Positions 55,509 to 64,000 of a DNA stretch of 64,000 bases are shown piece after piece; within the stretch, counting starts at the first letter, position 1; every line of letters starts with the position of its first letter. The notes beneath the pieces were generated by a model. It was not told the DNA's origin, searched no databases, and saw only the letters and a program-made list of their open reading frames with translations. The position numbers and the translations under genes were made by a program. The stretch comes from a bacterium. GTDB lineage: Bacteria > Auribacterota > Auribacteria > Auribacterales > Auribacteraceae. The stretch lies in the NCBI GenBank assembly GCA_024233545.1, contig JACKPL010000005.1:62001-126000 (forward strand). Reading direction: 5' to 3'.

Positions 55509-55793
55509 CTAAGCAAGAATTTCTATCATATAGTCTACCAATTCTACCGGATGAAACTGCTCGATATATTTTATTGCTTCATCTAAAACTTGATCGACAT
55601 ATTTTTTATCGGTTCCTACTAACACTATTGCAAGCAGTGTGTTGTTCCATAAATCATGTCCATCAATTTCTGCTATAGAGACGTTGAATTTATTTCTTAT
55701 TTTAGCTTTGATACTGCGCAAAACCATCCGTTTGTCTTTTAAAGAGTGGCTGTCTGGGATGAGTAATTCGACTTGCATCAGAGCTATTTTCAT
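55509..55793 (-). CDS. DUF503 family protein (YlxP-like)
   Basis: 94 aa. The family signature LIPDSHSLKDKRMVLRSIKA is complete, and AEIDGHDLWNNTLLAIVLVG follows. It is a standard member of the infB-rbfA interval and has been linked to ribosome assembly in Bacillus; the mechanism is not settled. Confidence 0.92.
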   Translation of the reverse strand: MKIALMQVELLIPDSHSLKDKRMVLRSIKAKIRNKFNVSIAEIDGHDLWNNTLLAIVLVGTDKKYVDQVLDEAIKYIEQFHPVELVDYMIEILA

Positions 55794-55809
55794 CGCTCAC
55801 TTATGCTTG

Positions 55810-57911
55810 CTAGAGAGTTTGAGCTACACGTTCAATGGTGTAGAATTCGAAAATATCGCCGATTTCTATGTCATTAAAATTTTCTATTTTTATGCCGCAT
55901 TCCATACCGGCTTTAACTTCTTTCACTTCATCTTTAAAACGTTTTAAAGATGCAATTTTGCCTTCGAATAATACTTCGTTTTCACGGATCACGCGGATTT
56001 TCGATTTCTTCGAAGCCTTTCCTTCATTTACATAACAACCTGCAATAACGCCGATTTTTGATATGCTGAATGTTTCTCGCACCTCTGCCGCGCCTGAATA
56101 TGATTCGAGCACTTTATCGCCGAGCATACCTTGCATTGCCATACGGACATTGTCGATAGCTTCGTAAATTATAGCAAATGTTTTGATTTGAACATTTTCC
56201 TTCTTTGAAATATCCCGGGCGCGCTTATCGATTTTTGTACAGAATCCAATAATGACTGCGCCGGAAGCGGATGCCAGTGTTACATCCGATTCATTGATAT
56301 CGCCTACGCCCATATGAATGACAGAAACGGAAACTTTTTCTGTGCTGAGGTCTTCGAGCGATTGGCGCAAAGCCTCGACGGATCCATGGACATCACCTTT
56401 AATGATAAGCTTAAGCTCATGAGTTTCTTCCGATTCTATTTTTTTGTATAATTCCTCAAGAGTCGTAGGTTTATTTGCCGATTCAAGAAGCCTTCTTCGC
56501 TCTTCCGACTGCCTCTCTTGAGCTATGCGTTTTGCTTCTTTTTCAGTGGGCATGATTTTTAAAATTGCTCCGGCATCGGGCACACCGTCCAGCCCGAGCA
56601 CTTCAACAGGGGTTGCTGGGCCTGCGTGTGCTATATTTTGTCCACGGTCATTGAGCATCGCTTTTACTTTTCCATGAAATGAATCGCATATAATCGGATC
56701 GCCTATCTTAAGCGTTCCTGCGGTAATCAAGACCGATACAGTTGGCCCTCTGCCGCGAGTCATTTTTGATTCAATAACGATTCCTTTGCATGGTGCATCA
56801 GGTGATGCTTTGAGTTCCATCATTTCAGATTGAATCAAGATCATCTCAATAAGGTGGTCAACGCCTTCGCCCGTGATTGCGGATACTTTACAGCAGATGG
56901 TATCACCGCCCCAATCTTCTGTCATAAGGTTGATCTCAGATAATTGGCGGAACACTTTTTCCGGGTCTGCGTTCGGTTTGTCAATTTTATTTAAAGCGAC
57001 GATAATCGGTACTTTCGCGGCTCGGGCATGGTTGATGGCTTCGCGTGTCTGTTCCATAATTCCATCGTCGGCCGCTACAACTAAAATAGCAATATCGGTG
57101 ACATTTGCTCCCCGTGAGCGCATTGCGGTAAATGCCTTATGGCCGGGTGTGTCAATAATAACAATCCGTTTTTTATTAAAAGTAATTTCGTAAGCGCCTA
57201 TGTGCTGAGTGATACTGCCTGCTTCGCCAGCGGCCACCTTGGTTTTTCGAATATAGTCAATGAGAGACGTTTTGCCATGGTCAACATGCCCCATAAATGT
57301 AACGACAGGGGCTTTTTCCACCAGAGTGCCTGTAGGGTCGTCTTCCTCAGGAATAATTTTTTCAATGACTGTGGTTTGTTCAGGTTCTTTATGATGGATT
57401 TCAATGCCGAGTTCGTGAGCAAGAATGGCGGCAGTTTCATAGTCAATAAATTGGTTTTGGGTTACCATCAATCCAAGATTCATGAGGGTGCTTATTATTT
57501 TTGATACCGGCTGTGCAACAAGGTCGGAAAGTTCTTTAACCTGAATTTCATGGGCGACGAATATTTCTTTTACCGTTACGTCAGTTGTATCGGATGAATC
57601 TAGAGGAGGCAACGGGTCTTGTTTTTTTTCTTTTTTTCTTTTTTTGCGGTATTTAATAGCTTTTTCATCAACATACATTTCTAATGCTTCGTCATCGTCA
57701 ATATCTTCAGAGATGACGTCATTTGATGTTGGAGACGGAAGAGCATCATGTTCCGGTGCATTGCTTTCCAGAAAATGCTGTTTAAAAAGTTGAGCGGCGT
57801 CATCGTCAATAGCGCTCATATGGCTCTTAACGGATAGCCCTTCGCTCACGAGAAGCGGGATGAGGTCTTTGCTGAAACATTAAGTTCTTTAGCTAATTCA
57901 TGTACGCGCAT
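55810..57911 (-). CDS. infB: translation initiation factor IF-2 (one-base deletion near 5' end)
   Basis: GTPase that brings fMet-tRNA to the 30S subunit, about 700 aa. The true start is ATG 57911 (MRVHELAKELNVSAK), with AAGGAAAAAT upstream. After 15 codons the frame breaks: AAAGACC should read AAAGGACC, so one base is missing near 57865 and the downstream frame (DLIPLLVSEGLSVKSH) carries the rest. G domain motifs are TFMGHVDHGKTSL, IDTPGHKAF and ALNKIDKPNAD; domains II-IV are complete. The acidic, Lys-rich linker is shorter than in E. coli. Confidence 0.93.
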
Positions 57912-57931
57912 ATTTTTCCTTGAAAACGTGT

Positions 57932-59236
57932 TTATTCTTTCTGCAATTCTTTGCTTTTTTGAGCAAGGATCGAATCGAGTTTTGTTTTTGATTGCTCCTT
58001 ACGAACATACGTTTGTATCGACTCAAGGATTTGCGGAGCTGTCTTCTCGCCAATTCCCTTAAGGTTTTTTAGCGACTCAATATCGAGCGTTTGAAGTGTG
58101 TGAAGGGTATTATATCCTGCCTCAATAAGTGTTTCAAATATTTTCGGTTTTATACCGGGGATCGTAGGCAGTTTGTCGTTTTCGTCCGTATACTGTGTTG
58201 TTAGAAGTTCTTCACCTTTTTTCTTGATATCAATATGCCAGCCGGTTAGGCGGGCTGTCAGGCGGGCATTTTGCCCCTTTTTGCCGATTGCAAGAGAAAA
58301 TTGGTCTGCTTCAACGAGCACGACCATGCTTTTGTGCTCTTTATCAAGTTTGATAGTAGCTACTTTAGCTGGGCTTAAAGCATTTTCAACAAATTGTGAA
58401 ATATTGTCGCTATACCGTACAATATCTATCTTTTCACCGTTGAGTTCGTGGACGATATTTTTTACGCGTTCTCCCCGCAACCCGACGCATGCGCCGACGC
58501 TGTCAACTTTTTCGAGTGATGATTCAACTGCGATTTTTGTTCGAAACCCCGCTTCCCGCGATACTGCTTTAATACGAACAGTTCCCTCGGCTATTTCAGG
58601 GACTTCAAGTTCAAACAACTTTTGTACGAGAGAAGGGTGGGTTCGGGAAAGGATAATTTCCGGTCCTCGTGCCGCATTTCGGACGTCGAGAATGAGAAAC
58701 CGCATGCGGAATCCGTTTATATAGTTTTCATTTTGAGATTGTTCTCGCGGCAAAAGAAGTGCTTCTGTCCTGCCAATGTCAACAATCACTGTATTTCGCT
58801 CGGTTCTCCTGATTATTCCGGTGATTATCTCACCGATTTTGTCTTTAAATTCGTTGAAGACAATTTCTCGTTCTGCTTCGCGAATTTTCTGAATAATCAC
58901 TTGTTTTGCGGTTTGTGCGGCAATGCGCCCGAAATTTTCAGGGGTAATTTCTTTGTATATTTTAGTGCCGATTTTTGCCTTGCTGTCGATAGTTTTAGCT
59001 TCCGATAATGTCATTTCTTCTTGAGGGTTAGTAACTTCTTTAACAACATCGAAGATAGCGTAAACCACTATTTCGCCAGTTTCGCCATTGATTTTTACCG
59101 TAACATTTTCGCCCTTGCCCAATCGCTTTTTTGAGGCGGATAATAAAGAAGATTCTATTGCTTCGATAAGTATTTTTCGATCTATGTGCTTTTCTCGCTC
59201 GAGGTGTTCTAAAACAGCAAGCAATTCGCCATTCAT
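57932..59236 (-). CDS. nusA: transcription termination/antitermination protein NusA
   Basis: 434 aa. N-terminal RNA-polymerase-binding domain, S1 domain (IGEIITGIIRRTERNTVIVD), KH1 (CVGLRGERVKNIVHELNGEK), KH2 (FSLAIGKKGQNARLTARLTG), then a helix-hairpin-helix C-terminal repeat (IPGIKPKIFETLIEAGYN; LKGIGEKTAPQILESI). The ribosome site is GAAGGAG, 9 nt before the ATG. It is the first gene of the operon; rimP, which usually precedes nusA, and ylxR, which usually follows it, are absent here. A terminator-like hairpin lies directly upstream. Confidence 0.96.
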   Translation of the reverse strand: MNGELLAVLEHLEREKHIDRKILIEAIESSLLSASKKRLGKGENVTVKINGETGEIVVYAIFDVVKEVTNPQEEMTLSEAKTIDSKAKIGTKIYKEITPENFGRIAAQTAKQVIIQKIREAEREIVFNEFKDKIGEIITGIIRRTERNTVIVDIGRTEALLLPREQSQNENYINGFRMRFLILDVRNAARGPEIILSRTHPSLVQKLFELEVPEIAEGTVRIKAVSREAGFRTKIAVESSLEKVDSVGACVGLRGERVKNIVHELNGEKIDIVRYSDNISQFVENALSPAKVATIKLDKEHKSMVVLVEADQFSLAIGKKGQNARLTARLTGWHIDIKKKGEELLTTQYTDENDKLPTIPGIKPKIFETLIEAGYNTLHTLQTLDIESLKNLKGIGEKTAPQILESIQTYVRKEQSKTKLDSILAQKSKELQKE

Positions 59237-59256
59237 GTTTTGCGGCTCCTTCTATT

Positions 59257-59285
59257 AAAACAAAAGAGTGGGCATATCCCCACTC
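59257..59285 (-). terminator. intrinsic terminator/attenuator in the nusA leader
   Basis: On the minus strand GAGTGGG and CCCACTC pair (59285-59279 with 59272-59266; 7 bp, one more G-C possible) around a loop of about 5 nt and are followed by TTTTGTTTT (59265-59257). It ends only about 20 nt before the nusA ATG and lies downstream of the promoter at 59356, so nusA transcripts must read through it. It also serves as the 3' terminator for guaA. Confidence 0.8.
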
Positions 59286-59327
59286 CTGGTTCAACACGCG
59301 TTCCTAGATAAAATCAGGATAGAAAAG

Positions 59328-59356
59328 ATTGTAGTAAAGTGCCGGGGCTTTGTCAA
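59328..59356 (-). promoter_or_regulatory. strong promoter of the nusA operon
   Basis: On the minus strand a perfect TTGACA (59356-59351), a 17-bp spacer and TACAAT (59333-59328). Transcription should start near 59321, giving a leader of about 85 nt that contains the hairpin described at 59257-59285. Confidence 0.85.
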
Positions 59357-59382
59357 GACGTTTATTTAAACGAACACTTAGC

Positions 59383-61173
59383 TTATTCCCATTCGATAGT
59401 TCCCGGCGGTTTATGCGTGATATCGTAGAACACTGCATCAATAAACCCGTAAGACATAATTTTCTGAGCGAGCAAAAGGGTTTTCTCAAACGGAATACGG
59501 GCAAAACTTGCGGTCATAAAATCACGAGTGAGCACTGGACGAAGCACGATGCATTCTTTAGCGCCGTCTGAGGTAAGAGGCAAAAGAACAACCGGCATTT
59601 GCCAAATCACTTTCATAAGGTTTTCGTTATGAAGAAAATCCATCACATCTGCATCAATTTTGCGGAGTTTATCGAGACGGCTATGGGTCAAATATGATTT
59701 TTTTAGTGATAATTTCGGTAATGACCCGGGTGTAATAAGCATTACGACTCTATTGATATCATGATATTTATTTGTGATATACGTAGACGTTTTTTCCAGA
59801 ATACCCCATTCCTGTGTCCCTGAGACCACCGCGGTATGCGCGTATGACCGAGAATCACCTTGGACGCCGACACTTTTAATGGGAAGAAAACCGATTGAAA
59901 TTGCATGGTCTTCACACAGTTGTTTGGTTGCGGCATCAAAAGGGATATGCGCTTTATCGGGAACACCATTCGAACAGAGCGCTCTGACACCTAAACCGGG
60001 GCCGGGGAATGGATGGCGCCATACGGTTTCTTCCGGCAGTCCGAGTTCAATGCCGAGTTCTCGTACTTCATCTTTATAGAGGTGTGATAAAGGCTCAATC
60101 ACCAACCCTTTTTCTATCAGGTCATGGATGAGGTCTACTCTGTTGTGATGCGTTTTTATCAGTGCGGCGTTTTTCGTTCCGCCCGATTCGATCGTATCGG
60201 GATAAATGGTTCCTTGTCCAAGGAGCCATTCGTGGTGGTTAAGTCCCATTTTTTTTAGTATCTCATTCGAGACATCAATAAATGTATTGCCAATAATTTT
60301 ACGCTTTTCTTCAGGATCGATAATTTCTTTCAAACGGGAAAGAAACACATCGGAACAGTTTTCAATATACAGATTGGTATAGTTGTGTTGTTCAATTAGT
60401 TGACGGACATTTTCCGAATCATAAAGGCGGGAGAGTCCGTTATCAATAAATACACCCCGAACATGTTCTTTGCCAAGAACTTGATTAAGAAGGGTAAACG
60501 CAACGGTCGAATCAACCCCTCCTGAGACGAGCATGAATACTTTACGCCCCTTGACTTTCTCGTTCAATTCATTTTTTATCGATGAGATATAGCCTTTCAT
60601 TGTCCAGTCTCTTTTGCATTGGCAAATGGAGATGAAATTTTCAAGAATTTTCATGCCGTTAGTTGTATGAGTAACTTCAGGATGAAATTGAAATCCGAAT
60701 AATTTTTTGTCAGGGTTGCTTATCGCGGCATACGGGCAGTCATCGGTTTTTCCGATCACTATAAATCCTTCTGGCAATTTTTTTACAGAATCGCCGTGGC
60801 TCATCCATACTTGTTCTTTGTTTGAGAGATGTTTGAAAAGTGAATCATGTGTTAAAACAGTGAGTTGCGCGACGCCATATTCCTTATATCCCTGTTCTAC
60901 AATGCCTCCTGAGGCATGAACCAAAAGCTGGTGCCCGAAGCATAATCCGAGAATAGGTATGCCGAGTTCGAGTAACTCTTTTTGCAATTGCGGCGCATTG
61001 TTGTCGTAAACACTCATTGGGCCGCCGGATAAAATTATCCCTTTTGCTTGGGCAAGTTCGGCTATGGGGTCATCCGGATGTTTGATTTCGGATAGTACAT
61101 TAAGGCGCCGTATCCGGTTAGTAATTAAATGGGTGTATTGCCCGCCAAAATCTATAACAAAAATTTTATCCAT
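59383..61173 (-). CDS. guaA: GMP synthase (glutamine-hydrolysing), long form
   Basis: 596 aa, converting XMP to GMP. The class I amidotransferase has Cys in LGLCFGHQLLVH and His/Glu in FQFHPEVTHT. The ATP pyrophosphatase PP-loop is VSGGVDSTVAFTLL. The enzyme is about 70 residues longer than E. coli GuaA (525 aa), with the extra length in the C-terminal dimerisation domain between GDSRSYAHTAVVSG and the conserved end KPPGTIEWE. The ATG has AGGAAATATAAAT upstream. Confidence 0.95.
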   Translation of the reverse strand: MDKIFVIDFGGQYTHLITNRIRRLNVLSEIKHPDDPIAELAQAKGIILSGGPMSVYDNNAPQLQKELLELGIPILGLCFGHQLLVHASGGIVEQGYKEYGVAQLTVLTHDSLFKHLSNKEQVWMSHGDSVKKLPEGFIVIGKTDDCPYAAISNPDKKLFGFQFHPEVTHTTNGMKILENFISICQCKRDWTMKGYISSIKNELNEKVKGRKVFMLVSGGVDSTVAFTLLNQVLGKEHVRGVFIDNGLSRLYDSENVRQLIEQHNYTNLYIENCSDVFLSRLKEIIDPEEKRKIIGNTFIDVSNEILKKMGLNHHEWLLGQGTIYPDTIESGGTKNAALIKTHHNRVDLIHDLIEKGLVIEPLSHLYKDEVRELGIELGLPEETVWRHPFPGPGLGVRALCSNGVPDKAHIPFDAATKQLCEDHAISIGFLPIKSVGVQGDSRSYAHTAVVSGTQEWGILEKTSTYITNKYHDINRVVMLITPGSLPKLSLKKSYLTHSRLDKLRKIDADVMDFLHNENLMKVIWQMPVVLLPLTSDGAKECIVLRPVLTRDFMTASFARIPFEKTLLLAQKIMSYGFIDAVFYDITHKPPGTIEWE

Positions 61174-61266
61174 TATTTATATTTCCTACTGAATGTGAAA
61201 AAAATGGTTTTTGAGAAAAGAATTGTATACTCGAGAGAAAAATAATGGAATCAAAAAAATAAGAAT

Positions 61267-62325
61267 TTAATATTTTAGTTCGATAAACAGAGCGACAAGT
61301 TCGGGATCAAAATGACAGCCTGCTTTGCGCTTTATTTCTTCAAGAGCGAATGCATGTTCCAATGGAGTATGATAAGGGCGGACAGTTGTCATTGTGTCGT
61401 AAGCGTCAGCTAAGTGAATTATACGCGCTCCAAGCGTAATAGCGTGTCCGGTAAGATGGTGCGGATATCCTGACCCGTCAAAATTTTCATGGTGCTGTAG
61501 CACAGTATTTGCAATGTAAGTATCAAAAGGAAGGTGGGTTACAATGTTGTACCCTATAATCGGGTGTTGTTGCATTATTGCCATTTCTACTTGAGTAAGC
61601 ATGCTGGGTTTGTTCAAGATAGATTCGCTGATACCGATTTTTCCTATGTCGTGCAGGAGTGCGGCAATTTCGATATATGCTGTTTCATCTCCCGATAACC
61701 CAAGTGCCGATGCCATTTCTTTGCTGATTATCGCAACGCGTTCCGAGTGTCCGTGAGTAAGCGGGTCTTTAGCTTCAACTGCTTCGGAGAGCGCTTTAAC
61801 CGAAGAAATAAGCGTTGTCGATAATGTAGAATTGATCTGTTCGGTATCCTTAACTTGTGTTGAAAGCCGTTGTTCCAGCAAATGGTTTTCCATGTTTAAC
61901 TGGGAATTTTCCATACGGAGAAGTTTTGACATTTTATGAGCATAAAATGTTGAGCTGAATGTTTCAATCGATTCAATAATCATATCGACTAATTCGAGCG
62001 CCTGAGACTTTTTTTCAAATACACGAAAAATCTCTGCATGATTGATAATCTCTATGATATCAACATTTTTATTGTCCCCGATTAAAAGTATGCGCATGGT
62101 TTTAGGCCAAAGCTGTTTAATTTGCCGGAAAAATTGTATGTTGAGCGTATTTGAATATAACTCGCTATCGCCGACGACGACAGAACATGTTTTCTGAGAT
62201 AAAATACGGATTGCGTCTTCGAAGGATTCAGTAAATGCCGGTTCGGTGTTAAGCTTCTTCTGAATGGCGCGGAAAACTTTATTTTTAAAATGAGTATCGG
62301 CGGTAACAATTAAGATTGTGTTCAC
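61267..62325 (-). CDS. HD-GYP domain regulator with receiver-like N terminus
   Basis: 352 aa from GTG 62325, with GAGAGGA six bases upstream (the frame runs farther but lacks a site). The N-terminal 120 residues have a receiver fold: the first acidic pair is reduced to Ala-Asp (TILIVTADTHFK), while the phospho-Asp is kept in SVVVGDSELY. A coiled coil links to HD-GYP (HGHSERVAIISKEMA; LLHDIGKIGI; HHENFDGSGYPHHL), which hydrolyses cyclic-di-GMP in characterised members. No diguanylate cyclase is in the window. Confidence 0.9.
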   Translation of the reverse strand: MNTILIVTADTHFKNKVFRAIQKKLNTEPAFTESFEDAIRILSQKTCSVVVGDSELYSNTLNIQFFRQIKQLWPKTMRILLIGDNKNVDIIEIINHAEIFRVFEKKSQALELVDMIIESIETFSSTFYAHKMSKLLRMENSQLNMENHLLEQRLSTQVKDTEQINSTLSTTLISSVKALSEAVEAKDPLTHGHSERVAIISKEMASALGLSGDETAYIEIAALLHDIGKIGISESILNKPSMLTQVEMAIMQQHPIIGYNIVTHLPFDTYIANTVLQHHENFDGSGYPHHLTGHAITLGARIIHLADAYDTMTTVRPYHTPLEHAFALEEIKRKAGCHFDPELVALFIELKY

Positions 62326-62451
62326 AGTATTCCTCTCGATGCAATGCTGTCTGATATCTAAAAATGATATCGGCATTCTATGAGAGGCTGTTTAATAAAA
62401 AGATACAAACAGTCATATAACTATTTTATAATTAAATACATATGAAGTTTG

Positions 62452-63261
62452 TTATTCATTCTCATGAGGCATTGTGTCATTATCTTTCAATGAAGAGTTA
62501 ATTGCCGCGTTTACTTTGTCTCGGTATTCAAGATAAAGCGGATGTTCAGGATTCAGTTTGAGCGCCCTGTCAATTCGTTCCGTCGCCGAAGAAAAATCTT
62601 GAGTGCGAAAATCAAGTAGTCCGATGCTGAAATGAGCGTCAGCGTGATTTGGTTTAATGGCAACAACATATTCATACAGTTCACGTGCTTTTTGCAGTTC
62701 GTTAATCCGCTCGTAACAGAGCCCGAGCTGAAAAAGTGTTTCGGTATCGGGGCGGATTTCTAAGGCTTTTTCAAATGAATGTATTGCTTCATTTGTAAAA
62801 CCGGCGCCCATGTATGCTGTTCCAAGTTGGTGCCAATGAGAAAAACTCGAAGGTTCAAGCTCGGTTGCTCTTTTAAGGACAACTGCCGCATCGGAGTATT
62901 GTTTGAGATGCAAATAGATTTGGCTCAAATAATGATATATTTTAATATTGTCTGTTTTAAGAGTCAGATATTTCTCAAACATTAAAGCGGCATATGGGTA
63001 TTCGCCGTTGCGGAATGCCTCGAAAGCCCGAGAATAATAATCCGATAAAAGCCGGTCACGTTCTTCAGGAGATAATTCGGGAACTTGTGCAGGCATAGAA
63101 TCGTTTGAGAGCTCTATAACTGCATCTGCGGCAGTGGATGAGTCATTTGAGATTATCGAAATGGCGTCCGAAGATTCATTGTCTTCAGCTGAAAAAACTA
63201 AAAAGTTTATACCAAAATAAAATACGATTATTGTACAGGCAAGATAAATGATTTTCTTCAT
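62452..63261 (-). CDS. secreted TPR-repeat protein
   Basis: 269 aa. A signal peptide (IIYLACTIIVFYFGINFLVF then SAED) precedes a Ser/Asp-rich linker and four or five TPRs (YPYAALMFEKYLTLKTDNIK; AAVVLKRATELEPSSFSHW; IHSFEKALEIRPDTETLFQ; ATERIDRALKLNPEHPLYL). Predicted periplasmic scaffold; partner unknown. It overlaps the unknown gene upstream by four bases. Confidence 0.85.
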   Translation of the reverse strand: MKKIIYLACTIIVFYFGINFLVFSAEDNESSDAISIISNDSSTAADAVIELSNDSMPAQVPELSPEERDRLLSDYYSRAFEAFRNGEYPYAALMFEKYLTLKTDNIKIYHYLSQIYLHLKQYSDAAVVLKRATELEPSSFSHWHQLGTAYMGAGFTNEAIHSFEKALEIRPDTETLFQLGLCYERINELQKARELYEYVVAIKPNHADAHFSIGLLDFRTQDFSSATERIDRALKLNPEHPLYLEYRDKVNAAINSSLKDNDTMPHENE

Positions 63262-63995
63262 TGCATATCTCCTTTAATTCCTTCGAGTAGTTTTTCAAAT
63301 GACGAACGATGCCCGCGCATGAGTTCAAAATAGTTGTTTTCCTCTTTGTTTTTAGGGTTGAACGGTTCGATAGCGAGCACCGACCCGTAATCAAAAGAAG
63401 AAAACCAAAAATGCCATGCGGCAATATCTTTTGTGTGAGTAAAAAGATAAATATATGCTATTGATTGTTCAATTTGCATTGTATTGATGTGCAATGCATC
63501 TGTTTTATAGAACGATACAAAATCGGAAAAAGCGTTAAGTGTTTCCGCAAATTGGATAAGTGTTCTTTCCGTTAAAATTTCTTGGAGATTGTGGAAAAGT
63601 TTTCTCTCTTCCGCAGATAATGATTCGCTTCGGTTTTCTAATATCTTGCCAACTGATCGCAGTTGAACATAATCGCGATAACTTAAAGTATCGTCCAGCA
63701 AATTGAGGACAGATTGGTTCAATTGCCGGCACTCGTTAAAAAAACGGTTTTGAGAAGACGGCATAAGAAGGTTTTCCATCGTTGAAAAAGCATCGGCGAG
63801 TTCTTTGCAGAAAACGGGTGTCCTGCATTCTCTGCTCCATGCAAGCAAATATAAGAATCGGTTATATGACGGGTATTTGCCGGTAAAATCAATAGTAAGG
63901 CGCACAAGAATTTTTTGCATGGCATTATACGTTTCTAAAGTGATATTGTCAGCGTAAATATTTTCAATAAAGAAGCGTGAATCGTCAATGGTCAT
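63258..63995 (-). CDS. hypothetical protein, possibly extending past the window
   Basis: 245 aa, soluble and largely helical, with no signal peptide or recognised motif. Typical segments are KYPSYNRFLYLLAWSRECR and HTKDIAAWHFWFSSFDYG. The ATG at 63995 is only five bases from the window edge, so an upstream start cannot be excluded. It is coupled by a four-base overlap to the secreted TPR gene. Function unknown. Confidence 0.65.
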   Translation of the reverse strand: MTIDDSRFFIENIYADNITLETYNAMQKILVRLTIDFTGKYPSYNRFLYLLAWSRECRTPVFCKELADAFSTMENLLMPSSQNRFFNECRQLNQSVLNLLDDTLSYRDYVQLRSVGKILENRSESLSAEERKLFHNLQEILTERTLIQFAETLNAFSDFVSFYKTDALHINTMQIEQSIAYIYLFTHTKDIAAWHFWFSSFDYGSVLAIEPFNPKNKEENNYFELMRGHRSSFEKLLEGIKGDMQ

Positions 63996-64000
63996 GAGAT

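Noticed and set aside
58173..58724. 183-codon open frame opposite nusA
   Set aside because: It lies wholly inside nusA, which has complete conserved domains; the opposite frame shows only reverse-complement composition and no motif.
1..64000. Mobile element, prophage or CRISPR array
   Set aside because: No transposase, integrase, phage structural gene, cas gene or spaced repeat array was seen; gene order is housekeeping throughout.

Overview
The window reads as one contiguous chromosomal stretch of an uncultured diderm (Gram-negative type) bacterium. Evidence for two membranes is direct: Lnt (lipoprotein N-acyltransferase), a LolC/E permease with LolD ATPase, an LptE-like lipoprotein, a BamD-like TPR protein and MurJ are all encoded. 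The arginine-phosphorylation set McsA-McsB-ClpC, a FloA-type flotillin with two NfeD proteins, DUF6178 and many small TPR proteins recall PVC-related candidate phyla such as Omnitrophota or Auribacterota. That placement is inference from gene content, not a phylogeny. I see no tRNA, rRNA, CRISPR array, prophage, transposase or integration site, and no gene-free gap over about 300 bases.

Layout. Plus strand 2-16369: fabF (5' end cut off), murJ, secA, lnt, prfB (with its programmed +1 frameshift), lysS, lolC/E, lolD, mcsA, mcsB, clpC. Plus strand 16443-22865: an orphan sensor kinase with its own promoter, two NfeD proteins, FloA, a small unknown membrane protein, and a YifB/ComM-type AAA ATPase. 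Plus strand 22919-31938: an AddB-like nuclease subunit overlapping a very large AddA-like protein that carries a second, UPF1/SMUBP2-type helicase at its C terminus, then a TPR membrane protein. Minus strand 31968-36082: an orphan CheW, a DUF6178-like protein, an aldo/keto reductase, and ComF. Plus strand 36207-39901: leuS, a small membrane protein, a YkgJ-type cysteine-cluster protein, and a zinc-ribbon membrane protein. Minus strand 39906-43108: rhomboid protease and mutS2; then rpsT (plus strand). Minus strand 43587-59236, in reverse order of transcription: holA, lptE, bamD-like, pgpA, pgsA, ftsK, pnp, rpsO, ribF, truB, rbfA, ylxP (DUF503), infB, nusA. Minus strand 59383-63995: guaA, an HD-GYP regulator, a TPR protein and an unknown protein.

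How it fits together. The first block joins envelope biogenesis (SecA, Lnt, Lol) with translation genes and a protein-quality module in which McsB tags proteins with phosphoarginine for ClpC. The nusA-to-pnp block is the classic transcription, translation-initiation and RNA-decay operon. It has a near-consensus promoter followed by a terminator-like hairpin about 20 nt before the nusA start, which suggests attenuation.

Two points need care. First, four essential or core genes (leuS, pnp, truB, infB) are interrupted by single-base indels or an in-frame stop. This is more likely base-calling or assembly error than biology, although the pnp break falls on CCC-TGA, a plausible +1 shift site. Second, the most unusual gene content is the two-gene helicase-nuclease locus at 22919-30521. 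It encodes AddB-like and AddA-like parts plus a predicted 5'-3' SF1B motor, so it combines an AddAB layout with a RecBCD-like pair of opposite-polarity motors.
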